Below the pieces are notes generated by a model, which was not told the origin of the DNA, made no database searches, and was given only the letters and a program-made list of their open reading frames with translations. A program made the translations under genes and the position numbers. From the NCBI GenBank assembly GCA_907165275.2, contig OU015660.1:7752501-7816500 (forward strand): a DNA stretch of 64,000 nucleotides, in the 5' to 3' direction. Source of the stretch: Zygaena filipendulae (taxonomy: Eukaryota; Arthropoda; Insecta; Lepidoptera; Zygaenidae). Positions 47,878 through 58,580 of the stretch are shown piece after piece; position 1 is the first letter of the stretch, and each line of letters begins with the position of its first letter.

Positions 47878-50812
47878 ACCCCTTGTGGTCCTGCATTTGG
47901 AATTGTTTTCAAAATTTTCCGCGAGCCGCACCCGATCCGATGTGGTTTGCTGTTAAATCCGTATTAAAACAATGAAATACCCCGATAGAGTATCGTATCG
48001 TATCCGATCTCCTGTTATGGGGTTTGTCTATAGATAGGTAGGTGGATGTGGATGTTACTGAAACTACTCAAATATATAATTTAGAAAATTTTATCGGAAA
48101 AAAGTAAATAGATAGTAGGTAGGTTAACTGTGTAAAAACTGTGTACAAATAACGATATCATGTAGGAATGTATTTAAAATTACACGAAAACCGTAGGATA
48201 GCTTTTGATTATCTTTATTTCTTTATCATTTCCGATAAGGTGTTCCGTGTTGCTTACATAAGGAAAGCTTGTCATTGTGTCATCAAGACATAATACGCAA
48301 ATGAGACATTTTGCATGACCTCGTGCTGGAATCTTACCGTACTTTTCGATTTAATCTTTTATAAGTCTCTTTACTCTGCCAACAATTTCCATATAAAACA
48401 CATCCCCTACCGCAAACCGTGAGCTATCAGTTGAATCGTTCGAGACAGTATATTTGATGCAAATTAAAGGCAATTTGCAAAAGCTTTTAATATCAACACG
48501 TGGAGTGCAACTATTACCAGGATGCCAGAAACATTAAGCTGTGGTGTAGAAAACTAGGGTTGGTAATTGCTCGTTAAAGTTCATGGACCGTAGCGTGAAA
48601 GGGAGAGCGACAGGGGAGAGGCGTGAAGGATACTCAAAAATGTAGAATGCAAGTTTGAGGTACTTTCTTACATTCAAAAAAGTTTTACTTGTTTCTGCTA
48701 AAGTGGTGTAGGTACTTAGTACTTTCATAAAAAATAAAGTTTTAGAAACAGTGTTACATAAAGTTTTAGACGTAAAAAGTTTGAAATTTCATAACCTTCA
48801 AAGAGAGTGGATATTAGTCATGTCTTGTACGCTGAATGAAATGGGTTCGATACTGATTGCTACTGGCCAGATGTCATTCTATTTAGGTACACTATAAGCA
48901 AGCAACTATTTCTCTCGAGAAAATAATTCTGATACTATCTATTTTTAAGTCGACTTTGGTGGCATCATTGACTAATTTGCAGTTTTGTGTTTTATGTAAG
49001 CAAAAATGGCGCTCTATGCTTGCGTAGCGCTTGAAAATAGTCAACATAGCACAGGATATTGTCCTGGTTTGATAATGTGTAATGACGATAATAACTGCAG
49101 AAAGAACAATAATTCATTTCCCTTCAACATGCTTAAATTAAGTGATATTCATAGAATTAGCATGCATAGAATGGCGACACTCAGAGTCATGAAACTGCGT
49201 GTGATTAAACAACAGACGTGTCTAGGTACCTATGTCTTTAGTCGCGAACTTAATTTTAACCCGTTCTATACACACATCGACATCGGCTATAATTTTTGTG
49301 TTATATTTCTATGGCATTATTATTTTGCGCTTTTTTTATTCCCTTTGGATATAGTTTATGCAAATGGCCCTATAGTAAATAACGTGTAATTATTTCGATC
49401 GATACAAATTACGTTGATACGTAAAGCTGTCAATCAATCGACACGACAGCTAGGGTGAATGCCTTGTTAAAACTCATGAAGCGTAGCATTGGAACATTAC
49501 GAATTTATAGCACCGGAACCTGTTACAGTAAATATTTTTTATTGTATTAAACAGGTTATAAATTAAAGGCCATAAACACTAATTTTAATCACATTAGTAA
49601 GTGATTCAAATTGCACATCATTTTGTTACAATATGTCACATAGGTTTTTAATAAAAAATTACAGTAGGTTTATAATCTCTTTTTTTGTAAAGAGAGAAGG
49701 GTTTAAACTTTTAAAATCAAATGATACCTAAGTCATTTGATTCTCTGCAAAGTGAAAATTGCATTAGGTAGGTAGGTACTTTACATTAAGTTCGTGAAAC
49801 TGATTTAAAATAATATTTTCTATTCAACTACATATTAAAACTTTATGAAAAGAAATAGCAAAAGAGTGGTTGAGAAAAAAAAGGCATAAAGTAGCGTACC
49901 GAGTGGAAGTTTGCTAAAACTCGAACCTCTCATAATCAATAACGTAGTGTTTCGTCAAGTTGGGAGCGGGTCCCGCTCGAATCTCAAGAGCCCTCGCACT
50001 CGGCAGCTGTTGCAGCCAGCTGGGCCTCGTCAGAGATTAACACAAGAAGAAATATACACTCGATGGCAAAGCAAACAAATGTCCAACCGAAATATGCCGT
50101 GTTTAGATGCCAACAACTTCAAAGAACGTACCTACGAGTTTGTACAACTATTGTTGTATAAACATTTTCTTAAGCACAACGTTCGATCAAGTAATATATT
50201 CTAATAAAAACAAATTTTATTGACATTGGGTGTTTTTGTATATTGTTTTTTTAAGCATCAATCGTTCGTTTTATGAGTTTTTCTGTTTCTTTACAATGTG
50301 CGATTACAAGTAGGTATTGACTATAATACGTACTTATATCGGCGCGGGGAATTGAAATACCTACCTACCTGTATAGGTAGAAATACCTTGATATAATGAT
50401 AAACTATGCTAGGTACTAGGTAGACATTTTTTATCTATCTTTGCAAAATTTCATAAGTCAGATGTCAGTTATTAGGTAGATACATTTTTTATTGGTAATT
50501 GTAAAACTCTTTGTTTTTAACGCATTAAAAAAGTATGACAGCTTATGTATTAACTATTTAATAGTGGAAGTATTATGTTACGTTTTCTAAGTCGAATAAC
50601 TGTAACCTTTTGTTTTCTCGAATAAATTAATAGTAATTTTGAAATGAAAACAATAGAAAGTTTCGGACCGCGCATCCTCAGAATAATGTCGCATTAAGCG
50701 TACTTCGACGACTGTGATCCATCAACGCACACAATACTTATGCATTCAGCAGTATATCTGAGTACATACATTACCTGTTTGTTTAGTTTGTTTGAGTGAT
50801 AGCGGCATATTC
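47878..50812. other. no recognised gene; longest anonymous open frame of the window
   Basis: Contains a 127-codon plus-strand frame (49006-49389) and a 97-codon one (49911-50204). Neither has a motif, signal peptide with a clear cleavage site, or splice context that I can use. I see no bounded repeat. Confidence 0.35.
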
Positions 50813-50934
50813 TGGAGACACTGTTTACGATCCAACAGTGACGTTGCATGCGGCAAAACAATGCCTCGTAAAGGGTACGTGGCGATGCATCTGCTTACAT
50901 GAAATCACTGATCGTAATGTTTACACTGTCTCCA
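50813..50934. repeat. imperfect inverted repeat, possible small MITE
   Basis: GGAGACACTGTTTACGATC at the left and GATCGTAATGTTTACACTGT then CTCC at the right pair imperfectly. No target duplication was found. Confidence 0.4.
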
Positions 50935-51312
50935 AAGTCAAATTTAAAGGCTAGTAAAGTAACAATGATTTTGGTTTGTTCTTTGAACCTGTTATAACAC
51001 AAGTTTACCAGCGATGTTAAGCTGGATTCGAGGAATTTGATTTTCTACAACAATCAGTTTCAAATATTACTCTTTTTTGTATTCTCTTTCTACTTTATCC
51101 ACCTACGTAATTACAACATAGTGTAGCGAATGCCTCTTATGTCTACATGTCTATATGATATTAGAAATTGGATATGGAAGTAAGTGGAGCGCATTTCTTT
51201 TATTCCCTGCACTGATTCTCCCGACGAATAAACAATGAAAGAATACTTTAATATCAAAAGCGATCGGTCTGCGCTAGTGTTGCTGGCCAATAGGCGGGTG
51301 TAGGATTGCATA

Positions 51313-51404
51313 CCTGATCCACAGATAATATAATACTCCTGATCCACAGATAATATAATACTATACTATGGTACTTATGGTACTATACTATGGTACTTAT
51401 GGTA
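51313..51404. repeat. two adjacent short tandem duplications
   Basis: CCTGATCCACAGATAATATA recurs with a 25-bp period (51313 and 51338). CTATACTATGGTACTTATGG then recurs with a 22-bp period (51361-51382, 51383-51404). A related CCACAGATAATAATATAATA lies at about 40987. Confidence 0.75.
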
Positions 51405-52338
51405 ATAACTTCAACGTCGATGCGGAAAGTCGAGACGGGCTGTTAGTTACGATGTAACAGGATATATTAATTTAGATTGCATTATGTCCGTGTAAGTAAC
51501 TAAGTACATGTATGATGTAGGTGCGTTCTTCATTTATAGGTAGATACCATTGTGATATTATAACTTTTCATTTATTTATTTTTTTTGTACAATTGTACCC
51601 ATAAAGTTTTTCATAGTGTTATTATTTTATTATTTTATTCCTAAGTAACTAATGTAAAATATTAAAAATAATCTCAAAAAATAAGATAAATTAAGGTCTT
51701 AAAGTCTTTCGATGTACAAAAAACTTAGCGGAACCAGCAATACTGAATTAAAACTATTGCACTCTCTTAGCGTGACGGAAAGAAAAAGTTTCAATTAAAC
51801 CCTTGAATATAAGTAGGTATTGTGTTAGTTTTAAAATAGAAACCTTCGACTATAAAGAAAAAAACTGAAATCAAATTATACATAGCTAGTTTATTACAGT
51901 TGATACAGTCCGGTCTTTCAGGCATTCCGCTGCATGCCCATGAAATCAGCTAAAGCTCTAAAAGTTACGGTTCAACGTCCTCGTAAAATGGTATCGTTTT
52001 CGTATCGACACAGCGGCGTCGACAAAAACTATCGAATGTGTAATTGAGTCGTCGTGAGTCACTGCCTCACTCGTGTTTCGGTCGGGGCGCAGCGGGCGCA
52101 CATCTGCTGTGTAACGCCCATAGAAAACATAATCAGTCAGTTTAGTATGGAAACAGATGAAAACCAGTGTCGCCTGATAATCCTTGGACACAAACCTATT
52201 TTAGGAACGCTTTTACCATAACGAAATTTACTAAACACTTTTTTGTTATTTGTTTACTAGTCTGTTCTCAAAATTAACAGTGCGTAGAATATTCAAAGTT
52301 TAATAATTTTATGAAAAGTTGGCAAAGCTGGCTTTATC
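51405..52338. other. no recognisable feature
   Basis: No supported gene or repeat. A moderately GC-rich patch at 52000-52110 lies upstream of the possible promoter at 52339. Confidence 0.35.
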
Positions 52339-52348
52339 TGACGTCAGT
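52339..52348 (+). promoter_or_regulatory. CRE plus initiator-like sequence
   Basis: TGACGTCA (52339-52346), a perfect cAMP-response element core, overlaps TCAGT (52344-52348), an insect initiator match, about 145 bases upstream of a possible coding start. Suggestive only. Confidence 0.3.
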
Positions 52349-52492
52349 AAAATCACAATAGTTTAGTATAGCAGCCTAAGTGCTCAGGCTGGAGAGAAGA
52401 AGCTGCGCAAAATACTACTAACTGCATATTGTCTGTGAAAAATTATAATACTAGTGCTTACTCGTATCTGTACTGTGGAAATTCTATTTGAA

Positions 52493-52603
52493 ATGCCAGC
52501 AAAGAAAGGTAAAGACGGCAAAGAAAATGGGAAAGTATGGGCATTTGCTCACAACCTGTTTGTGACCGTGGCAACTTGTTTACCTACATTGCTCTTCTCT
52601 GTG
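52493..52603 (+). CDS. possible first coding exon of a membrane protein (partial)
   Basis: From the ATG at 52493, 37 codons lead to GTG/GTAAGG, a strong splice donor in phase 0. Reading through would hit TGA after four more codons, so the exon boundary is plausible. The peptide has a charged, lysine-rich start (KKGKDGKENGK, residues 4-14) followed by a hydrophobic stretch (W16-V37) fit for a membrane segment. The ATG context (TTGAAATGCC) is acceptable. GC content is higher than in neighbouring DNA. I cannot identify the protein and see no matching downstream exon, so the rest of the gene would lie beyond a long intron. It could also be a chance frame. Confidence 0.4.
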
Positions 52604-54314
52604 GTAAGGCTAATGTGACGCGTCAAAGTTACAGCCCCATTAATTGTTTATTAGGTCATCTGTTTTTTATCCGCAATTTAATTGGCAATGAAATAATGTG
52701 TGTGTTTATTTCAGAGTTGGGTTTTTCTTTCCTGACAAAAGTAGATCGTACAGAACCGATTCACTGGCTATAAAAGAAAATCCATAACACCATTTCATAT
52801 TTCCTATCGTTTCATAATTATTAGTTCTTTTCGATGCTATATTTATGCGACATGATCAAGCGATTGACAATTGGATTTTTACTAATAATTATTATTGAAT
52901 AAAATACTACTGCTTTACGGAATAGTAGACATAATAAAGCTACCAAAAAAAAAGAAAAGTTAATATTAAAACTTGTAACTTGTCTATAACAACTACATAC
53001 CTCGTAGCATTCGTGCCTAGTCCCCACGGTGCGTTACTGCGGTTTTAGTTCCGGTACTTGCACGGTTCTGTTTTGCCCCTCACTACTTATGTACTAGTGG
53101 TGGTGTATTATTTAGCGGAATACGAAGGGACCCTTTTAATGGACTATTCGAAACTAGAAAATGAGGGGTCGGAAAAAAATTATTCCTTATTTGGTAGAAA
53201 AAAATCTATCAAAAAGAATGGGTACGCGGACAATAGATTTGTCGTTCATTATTATCTACGTATTGATTACGGCATATTGTATAGAAAATTTTATACAATA
53301 TGCTGTAAAAAACATAGGTACCTTTAAGTATTAAAAGTAAATACAAATTAAGGGCTCAAACAAAATCTTATTTTTTTTTGTATTAATGTAAAGAATATAA
53401 GATTTTTTATAATAATTTTCGTTCTTATCGCTATAATTTAATTAAAGCTAATCTAGTTAAAGAATTGTCATTTTTTTTTATATAATTTACTAAAAGCGCG
53501 ATAAGCTTTGACGGATTTTTGCTTTTTCTTAGAAGGACGACGTATTTTTGAAACGAATTGTACGACGTACGTGTCAATACCCCCATAAATGGAATGCAAT
53601 AAAAATTAACGCTCAACACGAAAGTGACATATCAAAAATTACGACACCATAAACATTTTTGTGCTGTGAAGTTTAGTGGTTATCGCTGAACACGTGATGC
53701 GGGTGAAATACGGGTAAAACGCATTAGATGTGCTAATCAACGTCATTACCCCGCCTACGGGTTATTGTTCTGTCTGCGCCCGATGGTAATGCAAGGCGTG
53801 ATGAACTAATCCTCGGCTTAGAAGGTGCTAACTTATTTAGCGAGTGCGTGTCACAATGTTTGGGTTAAAGAAAGCATTGTGTTGACTTAGGGCATACACA
53901 CCTAATATGGGCACAAAAGGAAGTTCGGCATAGAAAGTTTTTTTTTTTATATTTTTAGTAAATATTTATTAGGTAAGTAATTTTATTCTTGACTAAAGTT
54001 GTTTACTAAATTGGTGTCTGGGTCCTTTTACAAATAAACATGTTACTATTTAGCATGTCGACTATAATGAAAGTTTCCTCTTTGTATATTCATTTAATTT
54101 CTCTATAGATAGGTACCTAATTTTTTACATAAAAAATCAAGGCCTTAAAAAATATTTCAGTGTATATTGATATAAAACTCAAAATTGAGATAGTTATATG
54201 AATTTTACACGAAAACCTCACTATTTAATTTGTTTCGGTATCCTTGCGGAGCGCACGTCGCTTATCTTTCGAAATACCTATCGGTCATTACTCGACGCCG
54301 CGTAGTTATTAGCT
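52604..54314. other. no recognisable feature
   Basis: AT-rich, perhaps intron if the exon at 52493 is real. No acceptor followed by a convincing exon was found. Confidence 0.35.
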
Positions 54315-54646
54315 AATGGGCATGTTGACTAATTTTTATTTTGTTAGTCAGTTTTGTAGATTATTAAAAAATATTGGACACGTATTTTTTCTTTCTTTAC
54401 GTAATCAAAAAATAACGGCGATATACTGAGTTGAAATTTCGCGTGACGTCACTATTCTGACAATTTGTATGGCGGTTTTGCGGTTAGTGACGTCACGACC
54501 TCCTCACCCTAAACTTTAATGCGCTTTATCTCTGTATATTTTAATTTATTTAAAAAAGCAAAAAATACGTGTCTATTGTTTTTTTATTTTCTAACTGACG
54601 GACTAATTAGAATTTTGATTTTCAATAGTAGTCAACATCCCTATTC
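54315..54646. mobile_element. MITE with GTTGAC ends, copy 2
   Basis: Ends AATGGGCATGTTGACTAATT and AGTCAACATCCCTATTC. It matches 18626-18929, including GAGTTGAAATTTCGCGTGAC, AATGCGCTTTATCTCTGT and two GTGACGTCAC-type palindromes (near 54446 and 54488). Slightly longer because of an extra AT-rich insertion. Confidence 0.7.
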
Positions 54647-55298
54647 TAAAACATTGTCTTTTAAGTTTACCAGCTAATGAAAAAATTTCAATCGTTCAGT
54701 TCGAGTTGTTTATTATTTAATCGTAGTGTACTACAAAGTTACTAGTTAGGTATTTCTGGTTTTTTTTTCTTTATTTATACCCGTTAAGCTTATTAAAGGT
54801 AGGTACCTTCACACAAAGACCGTAAAACTAAAATCTTTATAGGTACCTTACCGACCAAGAGTTCTTTACAATCTCTACAAGCAAAGCAAAGCAAGCTTAG
54901 ATATGGAAGTTATAGATTAGTAGATAAATATTGCAAATTATAAATAGATAAGTATATAAATATGGAAAAAGAAACAACATGAAATATGATGGACCTACCG
55001 GTAGCGGATATATCCCATGTGCTGCCTACTCTGATATAAGTTTAGCAAATCCCCAAGGAATAAATTATAGTTCGTGATAAACATCTTTGGTCGCCTACAC
55101 CGTCGCGCCCGCAGGATTGTGTCGCCCTAAAATAAAATGTGACAATAATGAACGACTACCACCATCTTTGTGAGCGAAAATTGAATTACTGTGTTATACT
55201 GTGACCACTTGTCATTTCTATTTAAATATTGTGATATATCATAAATTATATAACTCCCACTTGTAATTTTGGTTAAATGTAATGATGTTAATTTTAAT
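54647..55298. other. no recognisable feature
   Basis: AT-rich spacer. Nothing supported. Confidence 0.4.
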
Positions 55299-55513
55299 AG
55301 CTGTTCCCCAAGGTTTCACCCGTGGTAATTTTGGAGTACCCGCAGGAATCACTGAGTAAAAAGTCTACACTATGCATTGAACTAATATTACTAGCGTATA
55401 ATAGTGACTCAATGACTCTATGTCCTTTTCTGTTACCCTGACAAGTGACAATGTATATGCAAGATTTCATGACGATTAAAGGCGATAAAGCATTTAAAAT
55501 AATATTAGTTAGG
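55299..55513 (-). mobile_element. Lep1-like Helitron fragment, minus strand
   Basis: ATAGCTGTTCCCCAAGGTTT, CACCCGTGGTAATTTTGGAG and CCGCAGGAATCACTGAG, ending AAAATAATATTAGTTAGGA. A short AT-rich insertion interrupts it at about 55375-55425. Confidence 0.6.
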
Positions 55514-56492
55514 ACCATGGAATAGGTATCCCAAATTAAACTCCCACTTGAAATGGCTACAAAGTTACTGATAGTACATGGGCCAAAATACTTTTTGATG
55601 CCTAAAAACTGGTCTCTTCGAATGAATATTAAATTTTATGGGATATCAGTACAAATTTGTGGAAAAAGCATACTAATTTCGAAATAGAACATTATTGTTT
55701 AGAGCAAATAACAAGATTTAACCATAAAATATGTTATTTTATTCGAAAATTACGGTAACAACGTTGTCATTCTTAGTAACACAGTAGTTCTTAATACAAA
55801 ATACTGTTGTCCTTGAGCACGTGTCTCAGCTATTACTTAGCTATTTCTCACAATATTTCTTAGATGGAGTTTATCTTGAATACCACAGTAAAAATGTAAG
55901 TTTCTGAACTTTATTAATTGTAATAAAGATATTTTTTACGTTAAACATTTAATGAAATAAAAAAATATTTTATCTTTGTCCCCAACGAAGACTAAAATCG
56001 TAACTACCTTGCGTTGCTATATGAAAATAAACCTTAAAGTAAGTATATTACATTTTCTTGCTCTTCATTCAGTTTGATTTAATGTAACTGTTATAACGAA
56101 TGATTGCAACTGCACGGGGGAGTACGCTAGCCAGATCAGTCGTGGTCACAGTCGTTGAAAGAGGTGCGTGTATTTATTGCGTGGCCGCTGAGTTACCACT
56201 GTCGAAAGGTACGTACTGACGATATTTACATTATTATTATTTTTATACGCAGTTAGTCATGTATTGGTTCTGTCAGTGTTAAAATATCTACATTTTGTTA
56301 TTCTATTTAGTGAACATTTACAACAAAGTCAAATATTTACAACTGCGTAACTGCTACACTGCGTTATTAGAAAGTAACGCAGTTGTTGCATTGGTAACGC
56401 AGTAGTGTGTTTTTAATGTCAGTAAAACGTTATTAAATCGAAATACCAGTATATTGTTCCTTTTTTTCCTCAGCAAGAAGCTTCTGCATTAA

Positions 56493-57126
56493 ATGGCGTT
56501 GACAAACACAGAAAAACAACGTTGCTATAGGCATTACTTTAAGCTACAGAATATTCAGCGAATAAAATTTCATTCGCGTTACATGGGATTTCTTTGAAGT
56601 TGGTCACGGGAAAGAGGTTGCTGATGGTGTTGGTGTTGGTGGCTATCTCAAATGCACCGCAGATGATAAAGTAGCTGCTGCTTCGGATATTTCTGATGCA
56701 GAAGCCTTTTTTACACCTTGAAGGAGTTGAGCAAGGTCTGTTTATATATTGACTGACAGTGACATTCAAAACGTTGAAAGTGCTACTCTATGATACGATG
56801 CAAGTAAATCAAGTTATTACTAACACTCCCGGTGAACTTCAATACAGTGTCCATGACTAAGTAAAAGTACCTAAATCTTCTGTTAAAAACAAACATTACA
56901 CTTACCTCAGTGTTGTTGAAAGTGATGTTGATGAAGAAGAAGACGTTAAAATTATTGTTTACAAGACAGTAGATAAAACTGATAAAAGATGTAAAGCTGT
57001 AGAGACTGATATTTGTGACGAACCTGACGCGATAATATATTGAAAATTGTTCCTAAGCCTAAAATTATCGTGAAAGGTAAAAGGACGCCCTTTTTTATTT
57101 TGACTTTAATTATGATAAGCCATTAA
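56493..57126 (+). pseudogene. decayed transposon-borne gene with WDFFEVGHGK motif
   Basis: The reading frame starts at an ATG (56493) just after a splice-acceptor-like TTTTTCCTCAG. It encodes MALTNTEKQRCYRHYFK, then is open only to a TGA at 56595. A frame change gives WDFFEVGHGKEVADGV and ends at a TGA (56719). Later open pieces carry LKELSKVCLYI, TMQVNQVITNTPGEL, an acidic SDVDEEEDVK stretch and a basic tail. From memory, this order (MALT..EKQR.YR start, FFEAxHGKGxxDGVG, then a TMxxHQV block) is shared by uncharacterised, probably mobile-element-derived proteins of insects and cnidarians. Several hundred central residues are missing. At least three frame changes plus stops make it non-functional. 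The enclosing TIRs support mobile-element origin. The function of the family is unknown to me. Confidence 0.6.
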
Positions 57127-57156
57127 ACGTTTTAGAAAAGTATGACTAACTTAACC

Positions 57157-57348
57157 TCCTAACTAATATTATAAACGCTAAAGTTTGCATGTATGGATGT
57201 TTGTTACTCTTTCACGCAAAAAATACTAAATGAGTTTATATGAAACTTTACAATAATATAGCTTCTACATCAGAATAATACTTTTTATCCCGAAATTCCC
57301 ATGGGATACCCAAAATTAAGGCGGGTGAAAACCGCGGAAAATAGCTAG
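57157..57348 (+). mobile_element. Lep1-like Helitron fragment nested in the 2.57 kb element
   Basis: TCCTAACTAATATTATAAAC at the left, GTTACTCTTTCACGCAAAAA, GAAATTCCCATGGGATACCC and a hairpin ending ATAGCTAG. It inserted after the host transposon was in place. Confidence 0.7.
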
Positions 57349-58342
57349 TTTATAAGGTTGATTTGTGTTGAGTTGTTAATCCTAATAAATATTGACGTGG
57401 CGGAATTATTTTTTGTATTAACTTAGCTTAGCTTTATTTTTGAAGTTAAGTTACTTGATACATACCTATTATATCGAGTCATAAGAAGTAAAATTTTATT
57501 TGGTTTTTATCATTATACTAGATCTCTATAGAAAGTACAAAGTATTGTATCGTAAGAAAATACTACTGTGTTACTAAGCTTACTACTGCGTTACTTTTGT
57601 GTCCCTCTGATTATTGTAGTATTTTCAGTAATACATAGGCTTCTAATGATTTAAATTGCCTTAACTTTTAAGTACGTATTATTTATAAAAAATGGAAGAT
57701 TATGTCGTCAGTTGGTATTAATTTTAAGTTGTTTTTTGTCACTAATAGAAAAGTTTGAGTTTTAAAATGAGACTTTGGTAACGCAGTAAAGTAAATTAGT
57801 AAGAATATTCTATGAAACTGATTATTTCTGTAATTTAACTTTATAAGAGATCAATATAAGCGTCGCTGTTTATAACTGACATGTTAAAAATTCTCATTGT
57901 ACAGTTTCAATAAAAAACTTAAATTTGTAAAAAAGTAACGCTGTTGTTAAGTTTTTGGACACCTTCATACATTATTTGCCACAAATATACTTAACTCAAT
58001 AAAACTATCGCTGCTGAGGTATGTATATTATGAATCGAACTATAACGAATCTATATCTGCATAGAAAAATAAGAAAATGATAATTTTATTTTTTTTAAGA
58101 AATCGGAAATTGGCTGCTCGGATTAGGCATCAAAAAGTATTTTGGCCCACATACGTTGTTAATTTTAACTGGCATACAGAGCGACATTAGGTACTGGCCC
58201 TATATGGTTAGTAGCCCTATAGGTAGGTAATTGATTGTTTTTTTTTAGTTGGGGCAACAAGTGGTTCGATACAGATAAATTAGTTAATCTGTAACAGCTG
58301 TAAGAACACAATAAATTTTTAGCTGGGTAGCTTTTCATAAAT

Positions 58343-58580
58343 GGACATAAGTAGATAAGCAATAGTGTGTCAACCCACAATGGAGAAATTTTGAGTAAAT
58401 TAAAGTTTTAAAAATTACAGGGCCATTTTGTGTCAACATTTTTTATGTTCAATATTTAGTTACATATTTAAAAAATTAATAAGGTAAACATAATTAAAAA
58501 ACATTCTCTAACACTCAATAAATTGTTCTGAATCACTAACTTAATTTTGTGGGTTAACATGTTATTGCTTATCTGCATCC
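58343..58580. mobile_element. MITE with GGAC...GATAAGCAATA ends, copy 2
   Basis: GGACATAAGTAGATAAGCAA at the left and TTATTGCTTATCTGCATCC at the right. It matches 35604-35838 throughout. AAAT flanks both ends (58339-58342 and 58581-58584) and could be a target duplication, though copy 1 does not show a clean equivalent. Confidence 0.75.

Larger units (their letters stand above)
55580..58148 (+). mobile_element. 2.57 kb DNA transposon with candidate 4-bp duplication
   Basis: The left end GGGCCAAAATACTTTTTGAT and the right end (reverse complement of 58123-58148) form perfect TIRs of about 26 bp. ACAT flanks both sides (55576-55579 and 58149-58152), a candidate 4-bp target duplication. Inside lie a decayed gene (56493-57126), a nested Helitron fragment (57157-57348), and about ten GTAACGCAGT-type motifs in both orientations, grouped near 55755-55790, 56342-56403 and 57565-57944. 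These resemble transposase-binding sites. I cannot assign it to a named superfamily. Confidence 0.7.

Noticed and set aside
49006..49389. 127-codon open frame, the longest outside the mobile elements
   Set aside because: No recognisable domain, no splice or promoter context and unremarkable codon use. A frame of this length can occur by chance in 64 kb.
56539..56769. 76-codon minus-strand open frame
   Set aside because: Lies opposite the decayed WDFFEVGHGK gene, whose plus-strand motifs explain the sequence better.
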